Positions 22,601-34,474 of a DNA stretch of 64,000 nt are shown here, one piece after another (the first letter of the stretch is position 1; each line of letters starts with the position of its first letter). A program made the position numbers and the translations under genes. The notes beneath the pieces are model-generated. The model saw only the letters and a list, made by a program, of their open reading frames with translations. It made no database searches and had not been told where the DNA came from. This DNA comes from Torreya grandis (Eukaryota > Streptophyta > Pinopsida > Cupressales > Taxaceae), in the NCBI GenBank assembly GCA_037957365.1, contig JARHVA010000667.1, positions 4,418,001 to 4,482,000 on the forward strand, in the 5' to 3' direction.

Positions 22601-23260
22601 CAGAAGTAGATATAAGATTATGGCACCATAAAATTGGGCACATGAGTGAGAATGGGATGCAAGTTCTCCACTCAAAAAAATTATTTTTAGATTTGAAGAA
22701 GGTAGATTTGGTTTTTTGTGAGCAATGTGTGTATATAAAATATAAGAGAGTCAAATTTATCAGAGTTAGGAAGATAAAAAAAGATGAAAAGTTAGAGCTT
22801 GAGTATATAGATATATGGGGATTGGATCATGTGTCATCCTTTGGTGGTTCTTCTTATTATGTTACTTTTATTGATGATGCAACTAGAAAAATTTGGGTTT
22901 ATTTCATGAAAAAAAGATCTGATGTTTCTAATACTTTTAAGAAATGGAAAGCTTTGGTTGAGAATGAGACAAACAATAATTTGAAGTGTGTTAGATCAAA
23001 CAATGGAGGTGAATACTATAGTAAGGAGTTTGATAATTACTATTCATCCCATGAGATACATAGAGATAAGATGATTCCAATAACACCAAAACAAAATGGT
23101 TTATTAGAAAGGATGAATAGGATAATCATGGAGTGTGTAAGGAGCATGAGATTGCATGTAGGGTTGCCCTTATATTTCTGAGTAGATGTTGTGGATACTA
23201 ATGATGGTGGCATTCCAAAGGAAGTATGGATAGGTAAAAAGGTAGACTATTCATTTTAGA
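22601..23260 (+). pseudogene. Copia integrase, element A2
   Basis: The frame starting at 22642 stays open for 179 codons. It holds the pre-integrase zinc region (HHKIGHMSENGMQ, then CEQC), the first Asp in EYIDIWG, TFIDDATRKIWVYF, and RSNNGGEYYS, where the second catalytic Asp has become Asn. It continues with TPKQNGLLERMNRIIME, which keeps the catalytic Glu. About a dozen residues seem deleted after VDVVDTN (23190-23215). It is the best preserved coding stretch in the window but cannot be active. Confidence 0.85.
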
Positions 23261-24480
23261 TATTTTTGGTTGTGAAACATTTGTCTATATTGATAAAGAA
23301 AATAGAACCAAGCTTGAATCAAAATCCAAGAAATGTATTTTTATTAGATATGGAGTTAATGATTTTGGTTACTATTTATAGGATTTTCAAAATCATAAAA
23401 TCATTAGGAGTAGAGATGTAAACTTTAATGAGAAAGTCATGTCCAAAGATCAGTTGTAGGAAAATAAACAGGAAAATCCAAATACAAAATATGCAATACT
23501 TGATGAAATTATTGGAAATGAAATTTCAAAAGTGCTAGAAAATCATAATGTGCAACAAATACAACAAAAAAAAGTACCTCAAACTCTTGAAAGTATAGTT
23601 AGAAGATATACCAGAATAAGTAGACTCCTTGAACGATACTCTCCTTCACTTTATTATTTATTATTAACTGATGGTGGTGAGGTAGAAAGCCATGAAGAAG
23701 CAATGCAATTAGAAAACATAAAGAGGTGGGAACAAGGCATGAAGGAGGAGATGGAATCCTTAGTTCATAACCAAAATTGGGATTTGATTCAATTACCTAT
23801 AGCTAAAAGAGAATTTTAGAATACATGGGTTTATAGGTTGAAGGAAGAAGATGGAGGCAAAAAATAGGTACAAGGCCAGACTCGTCGTAAAAGGGTTTGC
23901 ACAAAATAAAGGTATAGATTTTGATGAAATATTTTCTCCAGTAGTTAAAATGACTTTTATAAGAATTATTTTAAGTTTGGTAGCAGTAAAATATTTGCAC
24001 TTTGAGCAGTTAGATGTGAAGATGACTTTCCTTCATGGTGACTTGAAGGAGGAATTATATATGGAGCAACCACATGGATATAAGTCAATGGTAAGGATAA
24101 AATGGTATGCAGGTTGAAGAAGAGTTTGTATGGCCTAAAACAAGATCCAAGACAATGGTATTTGAAATTTGACATGTTTATGATAGAACAAGGTTATATT
24201 AGATGTCATTCTAACCACTATGTTTATTTTAAGAGATTAGATAATGATAGCTACATTATATTTTTATTTACAATGAATGATTTGGGTGCTACAAAGTGAA
24301 TCCTTAGTATGAGAATAATAAGGGGAAAAAATAGAAAATTGATGTTATCTCAACATGAGTACATCAAGAAGGTGTTAGTCAGGTTTAATATGAAATATGC
24401 AAAACTAGTGAGTACACCTTTGGGAGGGCACTTCAAATTAAGAAAGGAATAGTGTCCTAAAACATAAGAAGAAATAAATT
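23261..24480 (+). pseudogene. Copia reverse transcriptase, element A2
   Basis: The N-terminal linker (23262-23700) leads to the RT core at 23850-24300: ARLVVKGFAQNKGIDFDE, then FSPVVKM, FEQLDVKMTFLHGDLKEE and LYMEQPHGY. A small shift near 24100 leads into KKSLYGLKQDPRQWYLKF. The YVDD catalytic block is damaged (IIFLFTMNDL at about 24258-24290). Stops and shifts at 23818, near 23865 and near 24115 make it dead. Confidence 0.85.
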
Positions 24481-25237
24481 ACATTTCCAAAGTGCCCTAT
24501 GCTTTAGAATTTTGAAGTTTAATGTAAGGTATGGTGTGCACTAGACTAGACATTGCTCATGCAGTGTGATTTTTCAATAGGTTTATGAATAATCCAAGAA
24601 AATATCACTGGGATGCAGTCAAGTAGATTCTCAGGTACTTGAGAGGGACCACCAATAGATAATTATGCTATGAAGGGTTACATGTTACCTTAAAAGGATA
24701 TGTTGATGCAAATATGGCTAGATATTTAGATGGAAGGAGGAGCACCACAAGTTATGTATTCACTATTAGTGACACAATAATTAGTTGGATTTAAAAATTA
24801 TAGAAGATAATTGCTTTGTCAACTATAAAGATAGAATATGTTGTAGCTACAAAATCAAGAAAGGAGAAGATATAGATACAATGGTTCATGGAAGAGTTTA
24901 GGTAGAATCAAGAAGATTTTAGGATGTATAGTGATAGTCAGAGTGTGATTTATTCAGCAAAGAACTCAACATTCCACTCAAGAACCAAACATATACAACT
25001 CAGGTATCACTTCATTTATTCAATTTTGGAGGATGTTCAACTAAAGTTGGAAAAGATCCATATGAGTTAGAATCTTGTAAATATGATAACAAAGGTAGTC
25101 ACAAAAGAGAAGCTAAAGAGTCATTTAACTTTAATAGGTCTTAAGGGAGAATAAGGAAGATGTTAAACATGCTAGGGTCAAAGTTAAAAGAAAATTCCAA
25201 GGAAATGTTGTAGTGGTGAAGTTGAAGCAATTAGTCT
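24481..25237 (+). pseudogene. Copia RNase H, element A2
   Basis: TRLDIAHAV (24540-24570), GYVDANMARYLDGRRSTTSYVF (24700-24765), ISWI*KL*KIIALST and YSDSQSVIYSAKNSTFHSRT (24929-24990) follow the copia RNase H order, with the catalytic Asp of YSDSQ kept. TAG at 24873-24875 and 24903-24905 stand for Trp and Gln. The tail reads MITKVVTKEKLKS. Confidence 0.8.
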
Positions 25238-25250
25238 CCAAGTGAGAGAT

Positions 25251-25668
25251 TGTTGGATGGTGGAGCCTGATATTATTATAATTCCCAATTCTTGATAGGG
25301 GGTGTCAGGGGGGGGACACCCTCACTAGGGTTGCATTAATCTAAACTGTTCACTATTAGGTTATAGTCTAACAATAGAAAGTATGTTGGTGCATTTTTTG
25401 CCCTAATACGTAACCCTCCTTTGATATGAGGGAATTAAAATCATGATGTTATATAGAGTGTGAGTGAAGAGGAGATTATATTGGATGTATTTTAGGTTTT
25501 ATCCCTTCATTTGTTGTACTTAATAAGAAAATAACTAATTATTTTTGTGTGGATGTAGCCCATTTTGGGTAAACGATGTTAAATCTGTGTCTCTCTTATG
25601 TTATGTTTTATATATTTTATTTCTATCTTTATTTTATTAATATTACTCTACATTATATATTCCTATAA
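25251..25668 (+). repeat. 3' LTR of element A2
   Basis: It starts TGTTGGATGGTGGA and ends CCTATAA, where the terminal CA has changed. The purine tract AAGTGAGAGA at 25240-25249 precedes it. Confidence 0.9.
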
Positions 25669-25673
25669 TTCTT

Positions 25674-26513
25674 CTCTATTTGTTGATGCTAATTTGTATC
25701 GATAACATGTTGATTGTCTCATATCTCTAATTCACACTAGACCTGATATTTCATATGCAGTGGGAATGGTCTCCATATTTATGCAAACACCACATGAGTT
25801 GCACTAGAAGGCAACCAAATGGATTCTCCACTGCATTCATGATACTCATAGTTTTAGGATTCACTATGAATCAGGCATTGATGTTGACTTGATTTAGTAC
25901 ACAGATCTAGACTACGTTGGTGATATTTAACATCTTAAGTTTACTTTAGGATATAGTTTATCACTTGTTTTAAGTCCAATTAGTTGGTATAAAAAGAAGT
26001 AGAATGTTATTGATTTATCATCTTTTAAATTTGAATATAGAGGAGTTGTTAATACTGCTACTAAGGTTATTTAGATTCAAGTAATTCTTACTGAGTTTGG
26101 TATATAATTTAGGTAAAACATAATAATCTTATGCAACAACTAGAGTACCATATAGATTTGAAAGAATTTGGTCTAACATCAATACACCAAGCACATTGAC
26201 ATTCATAAGCATTTAATTCAAGATATCATTCATGGCTAGGCCATTGATCTTAGATTTTACTAGACTATAGAGTAGCTAGTTGATATCTTCACCAAACCCT
26301 TCATTGAGAGTAAGTATATTCATTTTCAAGTTCTTCTTGGGGTACATGTTATTTTAAAATCATCTTATAGGGAGATTTCTAGTCTTCTATTCTTCTCTCA
26401 CTACTTCTGGGGAGAAGCTTCTCTCTATTCTTATGGGGGATTTTATATGTACTTAGATGCCTAATAAAGCCTTATTGTTGGGACCCAATTTTTCTACTCA
26501 CCTATGCTACATT
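25674..26513 (+). pseudogene. Copia RT C-terminus and RNase H, element A (continuation)
   Basis: This is the second half of A's polymerase, resumed after A2 and in register with the codon broken at 20879. It reads DANLYR, then HTRPDISYAVGMVSIFMQTP (25730-25790), YTDLDYVGDI, SPISWYKKK, and KHIDIHKHLIQDIIHG followed by LVDIFTKPFIESKYIHF (26190-26320). That is the standard copia C-terminus. Several stops are present. Confidence 0.85.
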
Positions 26514-26522
26514 TAAGGGTGG
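26514..26522 (+). promoter_or_regulatory. Polypurine tract of element A
   Basis: AAGGGTGG lies immediately before the TG of the 3' LTR. Confidence 0.65.
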
Positions 26523-27012
26523 TGTTAGCATAGTTTTTGTATTTTTTTTTATGGTTTTTCCTATACATGTATTTAACTTAGGTGGAACATTGAGGTCACT
26601 AAGGTGTAATAATGAGGTCACTAAGGTGTAATAATGAGGTCACTAAGGTGTAATAATGAGGTTATTAAGGTGCACATACACATGTCTAATTCATTGTCAA
26701 ATTAGTTGGTGTGGATGCTCTTGATATTTACTAACCAATGTTGACATCTTACACATGATACTCACTATTCATTTGATAATTGTCTTGTGTTCACCTTGTC
26801 AAATATAGGTGGATTTATGTCTTTATTATCCTACTCATCTACCTCTCCTCAAATTTATTTTCATTGATTCTATTTATAAGTTGTTATTCTACTCATATTT
26901 GGTTCTTTTTTTACTACAAGACTCTCTTTTTGAATGTTAACAGTCTAGTGTGTTTGAATCTCACCAATTCTCGATCATGGCTTATTTTGACATATCATGG
27001 TTCATTATGACA
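26523..27012 (+). repeat. 3' LTR of element A
   Basis: This LTR is 490 bp against 423 bp for its partner. The excess comes from a 22-bp unit (GAGGTCACTAAGGTGTAATA plus AT) present three times at 26592-26657, and from a duplicated end (TCATGGCTTATTTTGACA / TCATGGTTCATTATGACA, 26976-27012). AGTAA follows at 27013-27017. Confidence 0.88.
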
Positions 27013-30000
27013 AGTAATATTAAAATTATTAATTTAGAAAACTAACTAAAATAATTAAATAATCTAACTATAAACAATTGAAATTAAATCTAATTAAGAA
27101 TATAAATAGCTCTAATTAAGAATACAAAATAAGTAAAATAAGTATGATATTTTAAAAAAGAATCATCTTATAGATTTAAAAAGATTAACTTTAATGATAA
27201 AGTATTAGAATAAGTCTGATTACAAACACAATCCTCAAAACAAAATCAATGTACAATCAATAAATTAATAATCTATCACAAAATATGAGGGTTTCATCAT
27301 TATCTGGGTAAAGTAAAAGAATTTATGTGCATATGAATGCATATATATAATCATCAATGACATTAATACTTGACAATATGTAGATAATTAGTTATAAATA
27401 AATCAAGAAACTTGGATATACTTGTGTTATTCAAGCATATTACTTCACTGTCAAAGAAAGCATTGTTTGGTCTATCTACAATTGATTGTTCAATCTCAAA
27501 AATACTTGCATAAGAGAAGAGAGATGAAAATCTTTGAAATACTAAATAAATATTAATACCTATGTGTTTCTCTACTTTTTTATGTGTCTTCAATCTCTGT
27601 ATAAAGTAATTCTCCTTGAGATAGTTATCATTTAAGTTACAACTAACTTTAGCTAGTTATAATTATAAATTTTATTGAATTTTAAAAGTCTATTACTTTA
27701 TAATTAGTTTAATTTATAATTTATAAATTTTATAGCTTAAATTTTTATTTTGAACTTAAAAAATAAGTCCACAAGATTAAATTAAATAATATAGACCAAC
27801 TTTACAATTTCTAATAGGTGGGGGCCCTTTGCCTTATTAAACATTATTTAAACAATCATCCAACTATACATATAATAAATTATAAATAAATGTTAATGTT
27901 AAATGATATAAACAAATTTAATATTATAATACATAAACATAACATTTATCCAAAAATATCATATGATCAAATGTAAGGCATATAAATCATCTAATCAAAT
28001 AATATTTCATGAACATACTAGATTTCACTGTTAAGGTTGAAAATGATCAAAGTCAACACTGACATACCATCAAAGCTAAAGTACTATTAGAACTACATAC
28101 ATATAAATAAGCTTAAAAATGAAAACGTCCATGATCAATACTCTAACCATCCTCTCAATAAAAACCATGAATAATAAATTCAAACAAGAATAACATCCCA
28201 TAATAATATAGTTAGAATCACTACCAAAGATAAGATCAATGAGAGGGGATCCCTTATCTCTATGATATTATGTGTATTCCAATGCTACAAATGGCAATCC
28301 AACTAATTTTGTGCCTCTAAAATCATCATAAATCTCAAGTTTGACCTTATTAAGCACACATGTAACCATAGGCTAACTCATAGGGATACCAACATGTTTC
28401 TTGATAAAAGAAATGAGTTTATTAGTTACAGATGAAGTGGGTCTAGGAATAATATCCAAATAGGGATTTGGATTGGTGAGTTTCGGGTTAATCTTGTGAA
28501 ATAACTCAACATGATTGATTACAAGAGGATTTATAAATATAAAATAAGTAATAATATGTATATATTGAGAAGATTCACTTCGAGTACCTCATCTATAAGG
28601 ATAAGATTTCCAAGTGGATCACCTCAGACCTCTATGGGAGAAATTACCATGAAATCTAATAAATAAAGATGGGATATTATCCAATAAGTTCCAAAATTTA
28701 GGGTCATTCACATCAAAATACATGAATACAAAAGTTCCATGGTGAAATGGGCTAGGGAAAGTATTGGTAACCCTACAACCATGTCGTGAAAAGGTCTTTC
28801 ATGATAACTAATTTGTGAAGGAGTATCATTTCCCTATCATTCACTATCTCTACTCTAAATATTCCTTCTAGAACTATGAGAATCTAGGGTCCACTATACA
28901 TTTTTAACTTGAAATGAATTCAAATAAAAACTTAATGTCAAAACTTTATGGTAGTCACAAATATCATCTTCAAATGGAAACATGTTTATATAATAATCAA
29001 ATGATTAACTTGCCTATTATATTTAATTATATAGTATTAAATTGATAAAGATAAGATTCATGACACTATAGACATCTTATAATAATGCCAAGCATTCACA
29101 GTTTAAATAATGCCAAGCGTTCATAGTTTCTAGTTTTTTTATCAAATCAAATACAAAATTGATTGTAGAAATTAAAGATTATCCACAGTTCAACCATTAT
29201 CATATTAATTTCCATATTTCAAAATAATATTTTGAATCATTTGATCAAATGAATATTCAAATTCAGTCAACTAAATGTAGTCATTTTTATAGAAATCATT
29301 TCTTTCAATATTCTCACTTTCAAGTATGAAAGCATCCAATACTAACAATTTTAAATTCAATTATCAATTACCAATTGACTAAAATAATTTCATGGTAAAC
29401 ACTCATAAAAAATCTTTCTTCTTTATAAACTGACAATCCTTCAAAATTTAAATGCAAACAACATGAACAAATTTCATGACTACGTTACCAATATTTTAAA
29501 TAAATTTCATGCAGAGATTTAGCCTAGAAATGAAAAACAAAACTTAAAAACCTTTCTTATATCTTGTTATACAATACAAAATCTTAGAATACCTAAATGC
29601 ACTAAATCATAAAAAAAAATCAACCATATGCTTATCTATTGTATTTACAGTGAAAACTATGTCGAGTATTTTCAAAATTTCATGCTATGTCATGCAAACT
29701 GAAAAATAATATCTTGCTTGCCTTACACAACTTTAAATCAATATTTCATGCTAAATGAAAACAAATAACCTTGCCTATTTCTGTATAAAATATCATGCAA
29801 TAGGGTTTTGAAAATCACAAGCCATAAATACACAAATTCCATTTTTGAGTATTTGAAATAGGTAAACATATAGATTACATGAAAAAGAAAAATATTATTA
29901 TAATAAAGAACCTAAATATTTCATGCATAGACATAATATAAGCTTCAAAAGGAATATAAACATATATGCACATGGTTAGTTTAATATACATGACTTTATG

Positions 30001-31559
30001 TGACATGCAAATAACAAATACATAAATAACAAGGTTTAAATGAAACCATCTCTCAAGAATACAACATCCATAAAAATTTCAAGACTCATTGACTATAAAC
30101 AAGATGGTGACTGTATATGTTTACAGCTTGCAAGAACTTCTCTAGGAAAATCCAAGTGCAAAAGAAATGCATATATGTTAATTAAGATACAACCAAAAGT
30201 CTATTTTATTCATAGACCAACCACAATAAAATATGCATGTAGAAACTTATTTGTAGAATCATATTCTTTTCATGAATGTTATTCATTTTACTACACACAC
30301 CTAAATAATCTGGTCAACTTTAACCAATATAAATTGTATATAGAAAAAAACATTTTCATGTAAAAACAAATGCTAGACCATAGCCTTATGCTTATTAAAA
30401 AAGTATTTTTTCATCAATAAATAACCAATGAGAACTTGTTTGCGTACCTTCCACCAATGAAAACATCTACCGCTAAATGTTTAGATATAGGTTTAGAACT
30501 CTACCAAATAAATATAAAATTTACCACCAATGAAACCATCAAGAAATCAAAATGAGGCAAGGGCACAACATTAAATATCCAAATTATCATGTATGCTAGT
30601 GAAATTCCTTACCACTTTAGCATTCAATTCAATAGCTCACAAATCACATATCTTGAAACTTGTAAGTGTCTATGCAATGTGTCTCATGTGCCTTGAGATA
30701 TATACATATATTGGCATTTAATATATCAAAATTCTAAAGTGACCTTGTGCAAAAACATCCACCACCACCTTAAATGCCATGTCAAAAGACTTCATCGATG
30801 TCTAACATTGCTAACTATTGAAATTCCAAACATTCACCTTCACTATCCATGATTAATGGTAAAAATAAATAATGGTAATGTTTCAAGTTTATATTTAGGT
30901 AATAATCAAAACTCAAGTTAGAACCAGGATGTATATTATTCACCAATTCCTTATGAATAATGCTACCAACTTACCAAGACATGAAACAACATTAACATTT
31001 ATAAAGTGAATTAAACTATTCAAATCTTCATTGAAACCCCTACCAATGGGAAATGCCACACAATTGTATATTTTAGCATGTTCATAAATTATCTTTTCAT
31101 GTTAGCAACACTTTCAACACATTTGAGCACACAATATTTGAGTTGCAAAGTTTTAAAATTGAATGAAATAATACAATGAGATTCAAATCTATTGTCAAGA
31201 CAGAAAATTCTTTGTCAAAGATAATCATGTATGTAGACAAAATATATCAACATTATTGAAGTGAACATCATGATTAGCAGCTACATATTGATCAAAACTT
31301 CTATGAAAAATATAAAACACCATTGTAATTTCTAAATTTGAAAAAATGTCATTGTGACTATTTGATTAACTTGTGCTATGTACAGTTCTTTTAATAATGT
31401 TGTGAGTATTCAAATTAATCAACACAACATAACATCATATTTAATGATGTATACAAAAAAAAATTGATAAATGAATGAATACAAGTTGGTCCCCACTAAC
31501 ATTTTCAAATGTCATGGCTTAATCCATCATATGCGAGAATAAGATGATTCCAAGTTTTG
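27013..31559. other. AT-rich DNA with no recognisable gene
   Basis: The first part continues the A-rich tract split by element A. Both strands lack domain-level signal. The 107-codon plus frame at 30040-30363 is the longest, and I recognise nothing in it. A 25-bp direct repeat (AATAATGCCAAGCATTCA / AATAATGCCAAGCGTTCA) lies at 29081-29130. The word TTTCATGC recurs between 29460 and 29940. These are presumably remnants too old to classify. Confidence 0.5.
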
Positions 31560-32380
31560 AAAAAAGGGGGGGTACTAAAATTAGCTATAATATAACCCTT
31601 TCTTCTTGGCATTTGTCACATAGTCAATCCTCTTCTAGTTCTGTAGATCCATTGGTAACTAAACAAACATCAAATATCACATGTTCTATTTGATTAACCT
31701 TCTTCGAGTTTGGATTTATTGAGATAGGATAGTTTTAGGCTAATCCTATCTCGTGCATACATCATGCATCTATTTTGAAGTGCATAAAGAGATCTCAATC
31801 CAACTTATATTCTTTTCATTCTAGATGTATCCCAACTAATTTTTTTTTGAAATTTTAGACCAAGATACTTGTGTTTCAACACTAATTCAAGAGACTTTTA
31901 TTTAAATTGGAAGTTGAAAATGATTCTTTTTAGGGAGAAGATCATAATTTTGATTTTTTCGACGTTAACCTACATCCATAACTATTCACAAAAGAGTTAT
32001 AGGAATTTTAAGTGGTCTCTTAAGTATTGGGTTGTTTCTACCATAAAAAAATAAATCATTATTATAAAATAGGAGTTTCACCACATTTGTGTCCAAGTGG
32101 ACTCCTCCATATCCATATTTGTCTATTGATTTTTCTAGCTCTTCAATATATAGCCAAAACAAATTAGGGGATAAACGGTAACTTTGTTTGACACCCATGT
32201 CACTCCTAAAGCACCTAAACAACCATATTTGCATTTTGATTTTAGTCTTAAATTACTCATGTAATCTAATAATTACTACCCTATAGTGAGTCAGGACCCC
32301 TAATTCTTTTATGTCGCTCTAAAATTTGTTCTTTGCCATTGTGTCAAATTCCTTCTTAAAATTTGTGTTTAAAATTGAAA
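31560..32380 (-). pseudogene. LINE (L1-type) reverse transcriptase remnant
   Basis: On minus, KKEFDTMAKNKF (about 32320-32350) is followed by CFRSDMGVKQSYRLSPNLFWLYIEELE (broken here: CFRSDMGVKQ, then LSPNLFWLYIEELE) and LLFYNNDLFFYG, where the catalytic YADD has become YNND. This is the RT block order of plant L1-type LINEs. Downstream text to 31560, including SWIEISLCTSK, fits the region after the RT. Both ends are undefined and no poly-A end or target duplication was found. It is dead. Confidence 0.72.
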
Positions 32381-34358
32381 TTAACCAAACAAATATATTT
32401 AAACTATTAAAATTAAAATATATAGATTTTAATGTAAAATAAAAAATTTACATAATTAGAAATGAGGTAAAAAATAGTGAATTGACAAACAAATGTCCAA
32501 ACCTCCCTGAAACTTATTTTATGTTGACTATATAAGCTAAATGTTACTAGAAACTAGTTGGAAAGACCTACAAATTATGTTGCATCTGAAAACATGAATT
32601 CACACTATGATAGGAGAAGGATGGTATAGGTAGACAAAGATTCATTATTGCCACATATTTTTTGACTATGAATTGACTTTCTGATTTATGTGTGTGCCCC
32701 TATCTATGAGGTTTGTTTGTCCTAGTTACCACATGGAAGATGTACAAATTATAAAACCCTAGTTCTTGCACAACAAACACAATAGAGATAAAATGTAAAG
32801 GGGGGAATTATTCAAGGGTAATAATCAAGTTATCCTTAGAAAACCTTGAGTAATATGAGTGTTCCCTACATAGCGCAAAAGGGCCTCAAACCAATGTAGT
32901 TCTCCCTCTTAGAATGAGTTTATGAATCTTGAATTTATCATATTAATGTAACTATATTGATTGATTTATATGCTTGATAATGAGTGTACTTTCCTTGTAA
33001 TAAACAATTTCAAACTTGGCCTATAAATATTAAAGTGCTTTAGAATTATAATTGAAATAAATAGTGTTCTCTTGCTCAATGTGATGTAGAATCGCCAAAT
33101 GATTGCTAAATAATGTTTGGAGAGGCCTTGATGTGATTATATAGATGAATCTTTGGTTAATTATAATAACTTACCTTGATAAAAATTTGAGAAGGGTAAA
33201 ATTCAATGTCTCAGATTTAAAAATTTACTGCTGGGGTGTGAGGGACAAGGTTGAGCTTATGAACAAGGCCGTAGTGCAACCCTATATGATCTAGTGCGGT
33301 CCTTTCCCAAAAGGATAACGATTTCTAGAGTTAGTCTGATAGGAACTTGTGAGTAAAATAGGGATGTCCAATTAATTGTCTAAGTGGTTTCAAGATAATT
33401 TTTAGAATAGTGAATGCTCTTATATAGATTAGAGTTAACAAAATGGTGAATTGGTCAAACAAGGTAAGGTTGTCAAGATTAAACATTTCCAAGCACTTAA
33501 TGATTAAATTTGAGTGTCTACATTATGAAACAACAATATACTTCACCTTTTTTATCCCAAATATTTTCAACTAAGTGTCTAATCTATTTTTGAATGTTTT
33601 GGTCTGAAATTTCTTACCCGTTTTATCTCTTTCTTTTTATCTTAGCTCAATTGTTAATCTTATGTTTTATCATACTCCCAAATAGCTTTGCAAAGAGAGG
33701 ATTGACCATGATGATTTGGTATTTTAAAGATTTATTAACATCTCAAATCTTAAACAAAGGTATGGTTAGACCAATTTCCCACTCTATAAGAAAGCCATTT
33801 TGAATGACCTCATTGAAAATATCTCTACTTTGAGGTGTTATTATTTATGCTTCCCATTTTAGATGTTCCACTTGTAAGTTGTTTATGTCCCAAGCTTACA
33901 TGTTGATAGTTTCTTAATCATTTACATGATGTTTTGAGTTGTGAAATGTTTTTCTTTGACATTAATTATAGGGGGTGTCTTTTTCCTTTTCACATTCATA
34001 TAACTATTTTGAATACTCCAACCACTAACTTATTGTAATGGTTTTTTTGTGTTTTTTCATTATGTAGTGCCTTCTAAATTATTTGTGGGTCATGATTCCC
34101 CAAGTATATTAGAGATTTCCTTCTTATTCATGTATACTCTTAATTTTTTATTCTAACCATTGGTTCATATAATTTTATATTTGCCTTTGTTTTACATGTT
34201 GAGTCATTTAGCATTATTCTTGCTGCCTTGCATTATTAATCATATCAAGGATTTATTATAAAGTTGTTTTATTCCTTCTTTTTAGACTTAACTCCCTTGC
34301 ATGTGCTTAGAAATTTTTAAATTGTGTGCATTAACATCTCACTTTTAGTGGAATGTGT
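32381..34358. other. AT-rich DNA with one shared module
   Basis: There is no gene. 32857-32906 carries the CCCTACATAG ... CAATGTAGTTCTCCC module that also occurs in B's LTRs and F's 3' region, so this may be an eroded LTR or untranslated piece of that family. The rest, including the plus frame 33594-33803, shows nothing. Confidence 0.45.
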
Positions 34359-34474
34359 GTGTGTGCTGGATTACCTCTTATCTTCTCCCCCTATAAAATA
34401 CTACTCAATGCCACCATGTGTGTTGGATTCCCTCTTATCTTCTCCCCCTATAAACTACTACTCAATGCCACCCT
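34359..34474. repeat. 58-bp tandem duplication
   Basis: Two copies of a unit containing CTCTTATCTTCTCCCCCTAT and CTACTCAATGCCACC lie at 34359-34416 and 34417-34474, differing at only a few bases. They are therefore more recent than the surrounding decay. Confidence 0.8.

Larger units (their letters stand above)
20880..25668 (+). mobile_element. Element A2: Ty1/copia (Tork/Tnt1-like) nested in element A
   Basis: A 4789-bp plus-strand element has LTRs of about 419 bp (20880-21298 and 25251-25668). A degenerate iMet primer site follows the first and a purine tract AAGTGAGAGA precedes the second. The flanks are TTATT (20875-20879) and TTCTT (25669-25673), a target duplication with one change. 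It contains gag, protease, integrase, RT and RNase H in copia order, each broken by a few stops. The integrase and the VVTKEKLKS tail resemble the Tork/Tnt1 group. It lies within A's RT, so it is younger than A. Confidence 0.9.
2601..27012 (+). mobile_element. Element A: Ty1/copia LTR retrotransposon, host of two nested insertions
   Basis: This is a plus-strand copia element with LTRs at 2601-3023 and 26523-27012, an iMet-type primer site after the first, a purine tract before the second, and AGTAA on both sides. The pol order is gag, protease, integrase, reverse transcriptase, RNase H, which is the copia order. It spans 24.4 kb only because elements B (3971-17077) and A2 (20880-25668) lie inside it. 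Subtracting both, with one duplication copy each, leaves about 6.5 kb, normal for copia. All domains carry stops and frameshifts, so it is inactive. The LTRs differ by many substitutions and an expanded 22-bp repeat, so the insertion is old. Confidence 0.88.

Noticed and set aside
22263..22754. 163-codon minus frame
   Set aside because: It is antisense to the protease and integrase of element A2 and has no motif of its own.
30040..30363. 107-codon plus-strand frame in the AT-rich middle
   Set aside because: No recognisable motif, no conserved context, and composition like its surroundings. It is most likely accidental.
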